Assembly: GCA_028023455.1 (NCBI GenBank)
Contig: JAQFVV010000001.1
Location: forward strand, 19,029,611 to 19,093,610
Length of the DNA stretch: 64,000 nucleotides
Source: Epiperipatus broadwayi
Lineage: Eukaryota > Onychophora > Udeonychophora > Euonychophora > Peripatidae
Direction: 5' to 3'
This document shows positions 13,078-25,742 of the stretch, piece after piece. The first letter of the stretch is position 1, and each line of letters opens with the position of its first letter. The position numbers were made by a program, and so were the translations under genes. The notes beneath the pieces were generated by a model. That model had not been told where the DNA came from. It did no database searches and saw only the letters and a list, made by a program, of their open reading frames with translations.

Positions 13078-13850
13078 ATTTGCAGATGGAGTGAGTGATC
13101 CCATCATCATCATACAAAGTAGAGCAAAAAGAAAGCAGGAAAAATAAAAATATAAGAGATGGAAATAACATTTAGAATAATAAAGGGAGGCAAGATAGAA
13201 AAGTTATATATATATATATGATTTTTTTCCGCATAGTACTGGGACTAATGTAGGACAGATGAAGCACAATGCCATACCAATATGACTGGGGAGAAGCAGA
13301 CCACTCATGAAAAATTTACAAGAAAATAATATCAATAATGGAAGACAGTAATATGGAAGAGAAAGGAGAGGTCAACTGAGGTCCAGAAATTGTAAGATTC
13401 AGAGGAGACATTTTTTTTATAAAATTGATTTTTATCTGTAATATTCTTAATTAAAAATAGATATGTTCGTATTACCTACCAGTAAGAGCAAGTAATCTGG
13501 TGTTGGCTTTTCCATGATCATCAGTGAAGCATAGTGTCAAAATGATAGTTCCAGCAATATGACCAAAGCCATTCACCTTCTTGTCAATTCCTATGCTGAT
13601 CCAGAGAAACATATTGAACTGCCATATTTAGAGCATCACAGAGAAGTCATTGGAGCAAGGATATCTATGCTACAGACCACATATAGATCCAATTCAAGAG
13701 CCACTACAACACTGCCAGTAACAATTTGTTAAAAAGTAAACTCTAATGTCTCTTTATTAATTGTAACTAAACTATTGTTATTTATGCTTAGTCTTAACCT
13801 TAGTAATTTTAAAATATTTTAATTAGGTCAAAATCTGTATGTTGTCATAA
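13078..13850 (-). repeat. Right arm of the large palindrome
   Basis: Contiguous reverse-complement partner of 12400-12720 followed by 9960-10370. It contains a short (TA)n at about 13205-13219. The 350-bp spacer 12729-13077 between the arms has no recognisable content. Confidence 0.75.
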
Positions 13851-16668
13851 TTACCTATAACAATATTAGATTTGCATAACAATGGTTTCTTCTTACAATA
13901 TTTTTTTTAATTACCCTGCTCAATTTAGATAATATAAAATTATATTCAAGGGAATTTAACTACTCACATAAACATTTATTTATAATATCTTTTGATAAAA
14001 TAAGAATTGGTATTTAATATCCAATTATGCAAAATAAATAAATCTTATTTATCAAAATCATTTTACTGATTTTTTAGCACAATTTAAATAAAAAAATTGT
14101 TCTGGAAAAAAATCATATAAACAATTTTAAACTTCATAAAATTTTAAAAAATAAAAGACAGGATTTTTTTTTTTTGATTAAACAAACTTTATTACTTTAT
14201 AAATCAAAAGTTAATAGATTATTTAAGACTATTTTAATCATCTTTAAATAGCTTCCTTCCATGGAGCAAAGAATTATATAGCTAAACGTCAGGTTGAATT
14301 CCTATTCTAATTCTTTTGATATCTATATTTCTTTTAGAACTTTTTTACATTACTCTGGAGTGTTAAATAATATTAAAAAATGTTGGAAAAGTCAGATTCC
14401 AATTATTTCCTTGTCTGCCATGTTATAATTTCTATATAAACCAAAATTTTATAGTTTCTCTTTTGAGAAAAAAAAAATAGCATCTAAAATTGAAGAGCAA
14501 AATGTTCCTTTTTCAGTTCTTTTTAGTTCAAGTGCTAAGCATTTATGACCACTTTATATTTAATAATAAAAATATTAATTATTTTGACTTATTTAAATTA
14601 TAGAATAAAGCACAAATATATTTGTGAATATAATTAATTCTGTATTTGTTTATAAAGAAAAAAAATATATTTTCAAGCTTTTTAATTTTTATTAATGCAT
14701 GTCTTATCTCAACTTCATAATATATTTAAATATGTATGCAAACATACGCAAATTTATATTCTATTTTATCAACAAAAAAAATTGAAGATAAAATATTGAA
14801 CCAATTGAGTTGATTTCTTTTGTCATGGTATGTGCCTGGTATATATTCCATATTTATTTGGATGATAATTTAATATAACTAGAGGTTAATGGATGTACTT
14901 TTTCTTTAAAAAAATCTCTTTTCAGCTTAATATCACAATATATATTAATAACTGCAGTTTTGAAATAAAATGTATTTAACCAATATAATGTTTACTATTT
15001 TGTTTACTTTCATTTCTATTTTGCATTTAGTTAATCACAAGTATCATAATATTGTTCAGTGACTAGATGATTTCCAGAACCATCTATGATCACTGATTTA
15101 CATAATTTGATTATTAAAACTTCTCAATGAATAATACTGATAAATTTATTATATTTTCCTAGCATTAATTACTTATTTATCTGGGCTAACCATAAAAATA
15201 ATAATGGATAGCACAAATCAGCTTTATTTATTATGAAAGAGAGAATTATTTTGTATCTTCTGGTGCCATCTTTTTGAATCAAGGAATTGATTTATCCTTA
15301 ATCCTTGTAAAATATTGGTTCTGTCCTTTTTTGTATTTTAGATGACTCACAGTCAAATAAACTGCATGCTATGCAGTTAAATTAAAAACTGCATAAAGAT
15401 TAACACGACTAATTCTAAAATAAGTAATGAAATAACTAATTATGGAAATGCCAAAGAAATTTGGAGCACATAATAAAATCATGACATTTTCATATGAACA
15501 CATTAAATCTTCTTTATATGATAGGGATATCTTCAAAGACACAATTTACCATCTAATATTGTGCATATTTGCTTATATCTTTGACTAGGTTTAATACACA
15601 CTATATATCTGTTAATATGACCACACATTAATCTTTTATACCTCCCCCCATTCGTTACATGATTTTTTATTACATCAATTTCTATGCATCTTTCTCTTTG
15701 AACTAAATTGGATAACTTTACTGTTCTATTTTTTCTCTAATTAATAGCTTATATAATTCTATCATTAAAAAATATATACTTAGAAAAAAACGTCCCTTTC
15801 ATCACACACTTTTAAAATATAAAAAAGACAAATGACTTCATCCTTGTAAATCAAAGTATAATAATTTGGTACTGGTACATACTAAACAAATGGGATTGTA
15901 AGTTAAGCCACATAAAGAGTGCTCCTTTAGAATGAAATATAAATACATATTCAAAATCATTTATCTTTTTTCATGTCTTTATTCATATGCTTCACGAATG
16001 AGTGATGGAGTGGAAACTTTAAGTATATCTAAAAAAAAGTATTGCCATGGAAAAAGAAGCTGACTTGTTCTATGTATTTATGATTAATTAAAAACATATT
16101 AACTGTGATTTAAAGTTTATATCCAAGTTAGTGGCAATATCTACTTTAATAAATAATAAGTGGTAATTATTAATGTATTTATTTGGAGCAGTTAGTATTA
16201 AAATTGTAAGTGCAATAAATTTAACATTTGTAAATTAAAGATATAATATCAAATTACTCAATCATTAAGAAATTTTCAACTATGCCCTCTGAATAAATAT
16301 TTACAGCCCACATCTCAAAACAGCTCATTCAAAAAATTTCTTAATGTTTGCATGATTTCATATTTGATATTTATTTCAGAAAGCAGTATGGACTGGAAAT
16401 ATTTTCGTGTGTGTGTGTATATATATCCATTTGTGGTGATTGTCATTAGACATGGCACAGCTGATGAAAATATTTCCTTTGGAAATTTTGCTATTTTATA
16501 ACATACATTATAGTTAAATAATGAGTTAATAAAAGATGCTTAAATGTGCTCATTAATAATATATATGATTAAACATCTCAGACATGTGAATGTATTATAT
16601 GATTATTTTGTAGATTTTAAACATGAATATATTGTGTATAAAAAAACTGCTACTGTTATTATTTACAG
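13851..16668. other. AT-rich sequence upstream of the H2C2 exon
   Basis: No exon could be recognised here. If the gene extends upstream, its 5' exons are either short and hidden here or outside the window. Confidence 0.5.
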
Positions 16669-16931
16669 CTATTTGTTCTTCGTACAAAAGAAGAGATTGA
16701 GCATGTAATTACTACTGTACATGAAAAAGGTTCCTTAGAAGAAGCATGTGCAATAATGATTGGTCATGCAGGAAAAGATCGTATGATGAAATATATTTCA
16801 CAAAGATTTTTTTGGAGAACTGTTGTAAAAGACATTTTAGAATATGTCAACAATTGCCCATTGTGTAAAGATAAAGAACCAAAAAATAAATTTAGAACAG
16901 ATACTACTATAGGAAAAGAAGATGACATTTG
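16669..16931 (+). CDS. Internal exon, H2C2 integrase-type zinc-binding domain
   Basis: The exon is preceded by a pyrimidine-rich acceptor ending ATTTACAG and followed by a strong donor, GTGAGC, at 16932. It is 263 bp long and open throughout, giving 87 codons plus two bases. The translation begins LFVLRTKEEIEHV and holds the H2C2 pattern: His18, His33, Cys63 and Cys66 of the exon peptide, with the aromatic stretch QRFFWRTV between them. In known families this module is the N-terminal zinc finger of Ty3/gypsy and retroviral integrases, also found in host-adopted proteins such as GIN1 and KRBA2. It lacks a start codon, so at least one upstream exon is expected. The two spare bases (TG) join in frame to the first base of the exon at 35151, which suggests both belong to one gene. 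The domain is clear. Joining of the two exons is inference, and an unspliced retroelement fragment is the alternative. Confidence 0.72.
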
Positions 16932-17884
16932 GTGAGCATTTTCAAAGTTTTTATAATTTATTTTTTTCCTATTATACAAACCTAATATATAAAATACCTA
17001 TTGTAAATTAATGATATCAGATTAACAATACATTATTTACTTTAAATATAAAAATACTAAATGGTCAGTTACATATATACACAGTGTATATGAATAGTTT
17101 TTAACAATTTCTATAAATAAACTATAAAACATAAATATGTGAACATATTCATGTGTGTGATGTCCACTAATTGCATTAGGAGATATTAACTTATTACAAT
17201 AGAGCAAAATACTTCCCAATATTTTTACTTAAAAATCTATCATAAGATTTTCTTTACTTTGGATGAGAATCAAAAAAAACTTATAGATTCTATCTGCATT
17301 TTTTCTTTTTCTTAATTTGCTTTTTAATAACCATTTGATATCAAATAAAGAAATGTCTGAGACCACTAATTTTTTTTTTACTAAAAAATAACTAATAAGC
17401 CTATACCCATTTAAATTCTTTAATATTTCAATAATATTGCTAATACTAATTTAAATTCATTCATTTTCCACTTTTTTTTCAAACAATTTTCTTTTGTTTT
17501 TGCACTATATTTCTTTTTTTAAAATTAAATTCAACATTTAAAGAAATTATTTACAAGACAAATTAGTCAAAAAATTTTATCAGACATAATGGTATTAATC
17601 AAACATATTTCATATCTTAATTCCAGTTATTCCTTTCATTTTTAGTTGATGCACATTGGTCTAGCTCAAGAGTTACCAAACATTTTTCAGTGGCAGTTCC
17701 CTTTTCCAAAACTCTTAAAATCTTCCACCTCCTAGTCATTTACTTTACTTACTCAAATTAATAAATTTATACAGTACTTGTTATTAAATATTTCCACTAG
17801 ATATCAAACTTTTTATTTTAATCAACTATAATTAATGATTGAAAGAGTTAAAAGGACTACAGAATATGGCATCACTAAAACAGG

Positions 17885-17950
17885 CAAAACTCTCCATATA
17901 GTAGTGCCACTCAGTGCAAGCCAGAGTAATCAATGGATGCCAGAAGGCTT
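17885..17950 (+). repeat. Isolated module shared with the 55.9-kb repeat
   Basis: GGCAAAACTCTCCATATAGT through GGATGCCAGAAGGCTT matches the corresponding part of the units at 55913-55979 and 56340-56410. Sequence on either side is different, so this is a fragment or a module shared between families. Confidence 0.75.
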
Positions 17951-18069
17951 AAGAAATGGTGATAATGTGATGTTTAGTGGATTAATATGGCATTATCTTG
18001 CGCAACATTTAATATCAAAACCTGCACTAACAAAAATTAAAGCAAACAAATACAAGCAGAGTTTTTTAT

Positions 18070-18150
18070 TTTTTTAAATTATTAAAATATATGTAACCCA
18101 TATATGTGTGCGTTTTACAACATATATATTTTGTGGATATTACATCACAC
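18070..18150 (+). repeat. Short dispersed repeat, copy 1
   Basis: TTTTTAAATTATTAAAATAT... TTTTACAACATATATATTTTG is shared with 22140-22230, which differs mainly by a longer (TA)n. It precedes unrelated sequence in each place. Confidence 0.7.
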
Positions 18151-18460
18151 CCCTAACCGTATTGTGAAGTAAAATGTGTCAATTTGATCTATTTTAACTC
18201 TGATATTTGATTTTATTGTTTTTTTTTAAATCAATCTCGATAATACTTGGAAAAAGAAAAGCTACAGAGGGTGACATTTTTTGTACTGACTTACATTCTA
18301 CAATGGACTTTATGTTGATTAGACCTATTTTAATTCTAACTGGAGAAGTCACAGGGGCAAAATTAATCTCTGGATGTGGAACCAGGGGGGATTGGGATGC
18401 TGCAAATGGCTGGACATGCCTACTGACCATTTATCTTTTGCTAAAAAAAAATTATTAATA

Positions 18461-18790
18461 CTGTCCTGGAAATTTTTCTACCAGCACATGGGATGGGCCG
18501 AGGACTTTCTCGAGTGGGTACTCATTTTTGAAAATAACTGGATGCTGTGAATGGCAAGACAAACATACTGACCAATCAACTTATGCTACAAAAATGTTTC
18601 TTAATACAGATATGCTGGGAATTTTTCTTCCAGCAAACTAATTTGTGGATATGCTGGGAAATGCTCTTCCAGCACGCTAATTTAGATACTGGTCTGGAAA
18701 TTCCTCTACCAGCACATTAAATGGGCCCAGGACTTTCTCTACTAGGTCCTTAATCTTGAACATAACTGGATTCCTCTGATTCCCTTAACA
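18461..18790 (+). repeat. Short hairpin-forming tandem repeats
   Basis: Four related units carry the self-complementary motif TGCTGGGAA...TTCCAGCA (18607 and 18648 are 41 bp apart; outer members at about 18461 and 18687 are CTGGAAAT..CTACCAGCAC). The block GGGCC.AGGACTTTCTC...GGT.CT follows the first and last members at a spacing of 228 bp (18495, 18723). May be the end region of the decayed retroelement to its right; no direct proof. Confidence 0.6.
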
Positions 18791-18989
18791 GATCATTAAT
18801 TTTCACAATGGAATGGACTACATCAACATTTATTTAGTTCAATAATGTTTCATCATCCTTTTACACATTCGCACACCTCCAATAACTCCCCTAATTTTAC
18901 ACCACCACTCACATATGATTAGGTGTTTATTCTTATATTCATGAAATGTTGCCTTTTTGACAAGTTTGAGCTGAGCTACTTTTATTTAT

Positions 18990-20210
18990 TATTATCTTTT
19001 TTCTTTTTATTTAACTTTTATTTCTATTATGGTTTATTTGTTCTCTGATCTTATAGTCCAGGTATGATTTTTATTTCAACCCCTGAAGGTCCACTCTATT
19101 ATTTAGATCTACTTAGATTTTGTCAGGTGGTTCTTTTTGATTTTTTATATATTTACTAGGGCTGGAAAATCATGACCTACCCCTAAACATAGTCTGTTGT
19201 TCTGGGCAGCTGATCTCTGGGTTGCTGCTGGTGTGTTCATCATCCCCCCTTTTGCTAGGACTATGCAATGATCTATGTCTTGTACTTTTGTCCCAATAAT
19301 TTTATAAGGGCCAAAATTTATGATATTCTTTTTTGCCTTTGTAATGGTTTTAATCCTCTTTCATGTGGCTCATAGCATGGTCTGACACTGCTAAACACTG
19401 TTAACAACTTGGCCACTTGCTTACCCATCTTCCAATCATGCCTAATGGCATTTTCTCAGCATTATTCAGGAATTTATGGCATACAATATGTGTGATCTAA
19501 TGCTCAGACAGAGGGCTCACTGTTAGCACTCTCAACTTAGCCACTTGATGCTGAAAAAATGGGATAAACAGCTCACTAGAATGCCATCTGTCCTGCACAT
19601 CTGGTGGTTTAAGTTTTCCCAATGTTTTTATATTCATCATATATAGTTAGTCTTATGAATAATGACTCCCACCAAATCTTGACCTTACTTTGCAAATGGT
19701 TGCAGGTGATAGCTAATTTAGCTTCTCTCATGTTTATTGCAAAATACTACTCTAAATTTTTAAGTGTTCCATAGGAGACTCTTCCCACCTGGCCATTAAA
19801 CATGAATTTTTAAAAATTGATTCATTATGGCCGGATTGTTTTGACTCAACATGCTTACTTTCACACCACCACATCCTCGGTCAGATGAATTAATCCTACC
19901 ATCTTCTTTTTTCTCTCTCTATTTGTTCAAACTTCTCACCTATGTTCTTGATTTTTAGTTTCAGTGTTTCTATTTTTTATTTTCTATTCTACTTTCTATC
20001 ATTTATTTTCATAATAATTATATGCTCTTTTCCTGTCTTATTCTTGCTTTTTCTCTTGCTTTATTTATTCTGTCATTTAATTCTCTTTTATTCTGTTTTA
20101 TTTGTTCTATCATTTTACTTATTAATTAATTATTTTGTTCTTTTCTACCTGGTTCTGTTCTATTTGACTTTCACCTTCCTGTTCTTCCATTTGTGCTTTC
20201 TCTAACTCCA
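18990..20210 (-). pseudogene. Decayed minus-strand retroelement-like coding region
   Basis: On the minus strand, 20200-19900 is strongly purine-rich and would encode a Lys/Glu-rich, coiled-coil-like stretch with stops. At 19615-19537 comes KLKPPDVQDRWHSSELFIPF, and at 19322-19272 FGPYKIIGTKVQDID, which resembles the 'GPY..I' segment near the end of retroelement integrases. Stops and frame changes are frequent. The order (coiled coil, middle, GPY-like) suits a collapsed gag-pol remnant, but no diagnostic RT or integrase core is visible, so this is a tentative call. Confidence 0.3.
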
Positions 20211-22139
20211 TTTTTACTTTAGCTCACATTTACATTTACTTCTCTTTATTTATCTATATTTGAAATGAAATGTACACCTAACCTTGAAACCCCATGGTCC
20301 TCTCTAATTCCCTATCTGACTTTATCAACAACATTTATCATACAACAAAACAATTTATTTATCTCTCTGGCTGCATTCTTCTACTCTCTCCTTTTTATTT
20401 ACATTTCATTATACTCATATATTCAATACCATCTTTTTTCCATTTTATATTTTTTAATATATTATATTTACTTTGGTTATCTCTCCCCTGACACTACTCA
20501 TAAACTTCAACTTTTTATCATTATGTATCTTAGACATTTATTTAAAATTTAGTTTCAAACAATAACATCTAATTACACTGGGCCATTCATGGCATGTCGG
20601 GCATCCACATTGGATGACATTTGTAATTATCATGGGGGGATTGGAAAAAAAATTATTATTAACTATTTATTCATTATACATTATTCTAATTATTATTCTT
20701 AGATTTAACATCAGATGAGTAAAGGCCTACATTTGTTAACTGACTATGTATCTTTTTTGACATTTTCTACATTATGTACTGTTTAAACAAAAATATTATT
20801 CTTCATTTATTTCTTAATTATTTAATTAACTATCAAGTTTAATTTATTTAAGACATCATATTCATTTGAAAGTTTTCCCCAGTGATCATACATTAATGCA
20901 GAAAGATAGAATATCATTGATAGATTAACTGTCAATGACATCTATGACCAGATTAAGGCTACATGAACACCCAGCCCTGACCATCTTTCCTAATGATAGA
21001 ACCCCTCCATACTGTTGGAAAAACACCAATCATCTGAGGCAATTTATTTGTTTTGAAATGAATCTCAGGTGTCATCTTGCCATATAAACTTTGTACAGCC
21101 AGCATGCCTGGATGAAAGGCCAATGAACCCAGTGCTTGAAACTTATCCAGGCTAACTCCAACATCTCAACAGGCTATCCAGCACATTAATAACGAGTACA
21201 TGGTAATAATCATATAATCAAGGTGACATGGGTAAAAGAGAGAAAAAGTAGACCAAGTAAAATTCAATGAACATTTTTCACCCACACATATATTCACTAT
21301 AACAAAACAAAATAACCATACAATAATAATTAACATTTAAAAATTGTTTTATATCATTAATAGCTCTTTCTCTCAGTAATGTCTAAACTTTCAGTAATAA
21401 CTTTGAATGTTCATATTTACCTAGGTTTTTTTAACATGGAGTGGTCCTTTCAGTTCAGTCTTCAGTGATGACTTTTTTTATCTTCTTGGCTTTCCAGTGA
21501 CAATAGGAGACAATATGTGATAGTCTTTATACTATGGACAAGTTTGTTAACAGGAGAGTGTAACTGATGGTGCTGGAGACCAGAGCATGAAGCTCATATA
21601 GACACTCCTGAGTTCTTTTACTCATGCATGTTGCTGCTTTCCAGATTGTAACTTTTAAATTTTTATATGCAATTGAAAAACTGCTTTTGCTGATTTCTCT
21701 GCTTAATCTTGTTGAATACCACACATGAAATTTGAGTAATCATAATTATAACAATAGATAAGCCATTGCTGTTATACCTCCCTCTCCTATTGTATATCTT
21801 TATCAAACTTTTATTTTTTAATTAAAGTTTATTTAGCTAATATTTCCTTAGATTAATCTACTATAGTAGTCTTGCTGACCAGGAATCTTTCAAAATTTTA
21901 ATTGTATTCCTGCCAGATGAGATAGTTTATAAAGATTAACTTTATTAATTTATTTTATTGTTAGTTCTATTTTAAAATCATTTCTAGAGAGTGGGTTCGG
22001 AATCTTTATCTTACAGGATTTTTTTTTCCCACCCTAATTACTTATTAAAGACACACACACAAAAAAAAAAATCTACTTAAAAGTTCTGACGCAATACTTA
22101 AGTAATTCTTAAATTTATTTTTTAAGCTATTTTTTTATT
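20211..22139. other. Intergenic/intronic sequence, nothing recognised
   Basis: 20560-21250 is less AT-rich and may be an old repeat, but I cannot name it. The short minus-strand open frame 21527-21724 has no recognisable motif. Confidence 0.5.
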
Positions 22140-22235
22140 TTATTTTTTTAAATTATTAAAATATATGTAACCCATATATATATATATATATATGTGTATG
22201 TTTTACAACATATATATTTTGCGAGCATTACAATA
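22140..22235 (+). repeat. Short dispersed repeat, copy 2
   Basis: Same sequence as 18070-18150 with an expanded TA run, directly upstream of the 370-bp tandem duplication. Confidence 0.7.
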
Positions 22236-22242
22236 TAAACAT

Positions 22243-23058
22243 ATGTTATATATAGAGTAAGTTAAAAAACAAACTCTTATGAAGCTTCAAAAATACCCTC
22301 AACCTCAGACCGCGGTTTCTGCCTCTAGCGTCATCAGTGAGGTGCTAGGGAATAAAAATACTAGAACTAGTCCAGCATTTTATCAATGCCTAACTATTGA
22401 GAAGAAAATCTGAAACTTTCAGACATTTAAATGTCCAAAAATCCAGCTATCTAACTCAAATAGCCGTATGGGACTGAACTAAGTTCAGATACACCATATA
22501 TTAATAGCTCTAGCAATATAAAATCGCCAAAGCATTAATAGCAAAAAACTAAAATTAAATTGATAAAAAATCAAGTCATATGACCTAATTTTAATAAAGC
22601 TCCTATTTACAAATGTTATATATAGAGTAAGTTAAAAAACAAACTCTTATGAAGCTTCAAAAATACCCTCAACCTCAGACCGCGGTTTCTGCCTCTAGCG
22701 TCATCAGTGAGGTGCTAGGGAATAAAAATACTAGAACTAGTCCAGCATTTTATCAATGCCTAACTATTGAGAAGAAAATCTGAAACTTTCAGACATTTAA
22801 ATGTCCAAAAATCCAGCTATCTAACTCAAATAGCCGTATGGGACTGAACTAAGTTCAGATACACCATATATTAATAGCTCTAGCAATATAAAATCGCCAA
22901 AGCATTAATAGCAAAAAACTAAAATTAAATTGATAAAAATTCAAGTCATATGACCTAATTTTAATAAAGCTCCTATTTAACTTACTCTATATATAACATT
23001 TGTAAATAGGAGCTTTATTAAAATTAGGTCATATGACTTGATTTTTTATCAATTTAAT
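22243..23058 (+). repeat. Near-perfect 370-bp tandem duplication plus inverted fragment
   Basis: Copy 1 (22251-22620) and copy 2 (22621-22990) are almost identical over the full 370 bp, differing visibly only near GATAAAAAATC/GATAAAAATTC. At about 22976 the sequence turns back: ACTTACTCTATATATAACAT and onward to 23058 is the reverse complement of the unit ends. The near identity of the two copies implies a recent duplication or gene conversion compared with the diverged relative at 4558-5310. Confidence 0.92.
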
Positions 23059-23590
23059 ATAAACATAATAAATATAAATATAAAAATTCCATATTAATTC
23101 AATGCAAAAAAAATTAAATTGAAAATTTACAATCCTTACGTAAACATATATATATATATTATATTTTCCTTATAAAACAATTCCCTTAATTATATCCATT
23201 GAATTTTTTACATATCAAATAACTTAAAACATTTCTTCTTTTTAATTACCAATTGCATATTTTATCATTAAAATTCTTTATTTAATATATTTTTCAACTA
23301 AAGATCTCATCATTAAAGGTTTCATTTCATTTATATAAATATTTTTTTTTTTATAAATCTTTCATAATATGATTTTATACACTCAAGCATTTATCTTTAT
23401 GTTTATATTGTTTTATACATTCATAAATTGCAGAATTTGTATCATTTAAATGCTGCTTTAACCTTGTACTTTATTTTCTGTAATCCCAATATGTGAAGCT
23501 TCTCTGTTATCCCTAAAACAGTCCAGGCATTTAATAAGATAAACAGAATTCATTATTTCTAAAAAATTATAAACTTTATTATTATAATCA
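23058..23590 (-). repeat. Left arm of a palindrome with GIY-YIG-like coding remnant
   Basis: Pairs in reverse complement with 24050-24461 and 25743-25890. Read on the minus strand, it gives NSVYLI-like sequence (with VYL in the place of the GIY box), EASHIGITENKV (HIG at the YIG box), LNDTNSAIYECIKQ and a NEMKP-like end in broken frames. This order fits the GIY-YIG endonuclease fold used, for example, by Penelope-like retroelements. Frameshifts and stops make it non-functional. Pairing of the arms is certain; the family call is inference. Confidence 0.5.
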
Positions 23591-24049
23591 ATAAATTTAG
23601 AAATTTTTTTATGAAATGATGATTTATTAAAAAAAAAATTGAAATTATAAAATTTGAATGTATTAAAAATGACTACCCTAATAATATTATTAATGTATTA
23701 TTTTGTGATAAAAATATTGAAAACAATAAATAATAGAGTAAAATTAAATAAAAATAACAAGGAAAATAAAGTAATTTATATTGGCTTTAATGTTTCTAAA
23801 CAATTTTTTTATTAAAATTAAGAAGTTATTTAATATGATCAATAGAGAATATAATATAATTATTTGTCTAGTTTATAAAAAGAGAAAATGTCTAAATTTA
23901 TTGATCAATAATAATAAAGATTATTTTTCTCCTTTTACTTTCTTTGCATTTCTTCATATATGTATATATATTGCTGCAGGACAGTTGAAACTGTCAGTAA
24001 AGAAAAGGAATCATTAAAAAAATTTGTATCAATTGTAAGCAATATATAT

Positions 24050-24461
24050 GAATATAATAATAAAGATTATAATTTTTTGGAAATAATGAATTCAGTTTAT
24101 ATTAGTAAATGTTTAAGTACATGGTTAAAGCTGTATTTAAATGATAAAAATTCTGCAATTTATGAATATGTATAAGAATTTAAACATAAAGATTTTAAAA
24201 TAGAAATGCTTGAATGTATAAAATAATATTATGAAAGAATTATAAAAGAAAGTATTTATATAAGTGAAATGAAACCTTTTAATGAATGGATTTTTAGTTG
24301 AAAAAAAAAATTGAATTGTTGATAATATATTAAATAAAAAATTTTAAGACAAAGTTTAATTATAAAATATACAATTGATAATTAAGGAGATTGAAGGTTT
24401 TGTGTTTTAGCTTATTTGTTGTGTTAAATATTCAATAAAAATTCAATGGATATAATTAAAG
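24050..24461 (+). repeat. Right arm of the palindrome, second GIY-YIG-like remnant
   Basis: On the + strand, 24050-24290 reads NKDYNFLEIMNSVYISKC, then LNDKNSAIYEYV, HKDFKIEMLECIK and ERIIKESIYISEMKPFN. The last part has the conserved Glu-containing helix expected after the GIY-YIG core. Part of this is open (to the stop at 24173) and the rest has stops. The HIG box seen in the left arm is missing here. The spacer 23591-24049 contains only AT-rich sequence with a short low-complexity open frame. Confidence 0.5.
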
Positions 24462-24538
24462 TGGTATTTGATAGTTATATAATTATAGTAAATTAATTTG
24501 GATAGTTTTTAAAGAATAATTTAATATAAAGTAAATAT

Positions 24539-25734
24539 GGTACTTGAGTATTAGTTCTGCAATGTAGAAGAGATAGGAGACTTTTCACATTCGCATAAAT
24601 GTGTAATCTTGCAATGACATCAAATTGAAAGAAAATAAACCTTGTGATTTATATTGAAAACATATTTCTCTTTTTCAAAATGTAGTTTTCTTCATGGTAT
24701 TCGACATTTATTTCAGTTATTGTTCAGATTTCTTTCTGACAATAGCTATTGCATTATTTATATTTGTGAATAACTTCAGTTCATTTGATTTTAAGTGAGT
24801 GTAAAGTGGAGTTCATGCACAAACCATCGAAAGACTATGGGGTTCTGTGAAATGCAAAATAAACAGCAGTGAGAGACATCAAGGCAACACCTGGAATCAT
24901 ACCTGTCCAAATTTATGTGGTGTAGATTACACAAAAATGATGACACATTTTTATATACTCTACGATATCAAATAATTTTTTCCACCAGGATGAAAAGTAG
25001 TAATAAAAATCTTATAATTTATATTTCTTTATCGTTGTGAATTTTTTTTTTACTATATATATAGGTTTATTAGCATTTTTATGGAAAATCATGACACCCT
25101 TTGCAATCACATGTCCATTGGGGGGGGGGGTTTAATCCAGATCTCCATTTTTTGTGTTAAAATTAAATTTCAGTTTGGCTGTTTGAATGAGATCAATTCC
25201 TGTTATTTGTTACAGGATAAGTAGCATATGTATATATTTTATGTGTTTTTGTAAATAATATTTAAAAAAAATTTAATTTAGTGATTATTTTGTGCATATA
25301 TAAAGCAACATATTTAATATATTTTCAGTGGCTGAGAAAATGTAGTTTTTAAGATAATAAATATTTGGTTTAAAAAAAAATGTTTTTAATTACCCATTTT
25401 TTCCTTAAAATCATACATATATTTACTTTTTTTTTATAGTTGTACTTGTGTGTGAACATGTTATTTTTAGTATTGCAATATGGTATTAGACATGCTCTGT
25501 CTTTTCATATTTATGCCAATATGCCAATAATTTGGTAAATCTTATGAAAATATCATGTACAAGATCCACGTACGTTACTTTTTTGCAAATCTTGCAAAAA
25601 ATATTGCGTACAAGATCCATGTACACATTATATTTTGTCAGATCACAATATTACAAAGTCATCAATGGATTGATATGAATGTGAAAAGGAACAGCATGTC
25701 TAGTACTGTATTGCAAGACTAATACTCAAGTACC
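24539..25734 (+). mobile_element. Merlin-like nonautonomous DNA transposon with TIRs and 8-bp target duplication
   Basis: The ends are inverted repeats of about 60 bp: GGTACTTGAGTATTAGT at the left and its complement ACTAATACTCAAGTACC at the right. Flanks are GTAAATAT (24531-24538) and ATAAATAT (25735-25742), an 8-bp duplication with one mismatch, the size typical of Merlin elements. Inside, 24814-24970 reads VHAQTIERLWGSVKCKI on the + strand, the C-terminal part of an ISXO2/IS1595-type transposase (the Merlin family enzyme). The catalytic core upstream is missing, so the copy is internally deleted. An 11-G run lies at 25120-25130. It sits in the right arm of the palindrome at 23.1-25.9 kb, so it inserted after that arm formed. 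Confidence 0.82.
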
Positions 25735-25742
25735 ATAAATAT

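Noticed and set aside
17650-17830. hAT-like end (AGAGTTACCAAACATTTTTC)
   Set aside because: No matching second end or target duplication could be found.
19942-20552. Hydrophobic + strand open frames resembling membrane proteins
   Set aside because: They are T/C-rich sequence antisense to a purine-rich decayed retroelement-like strand; hydrophobicity follows from composition.
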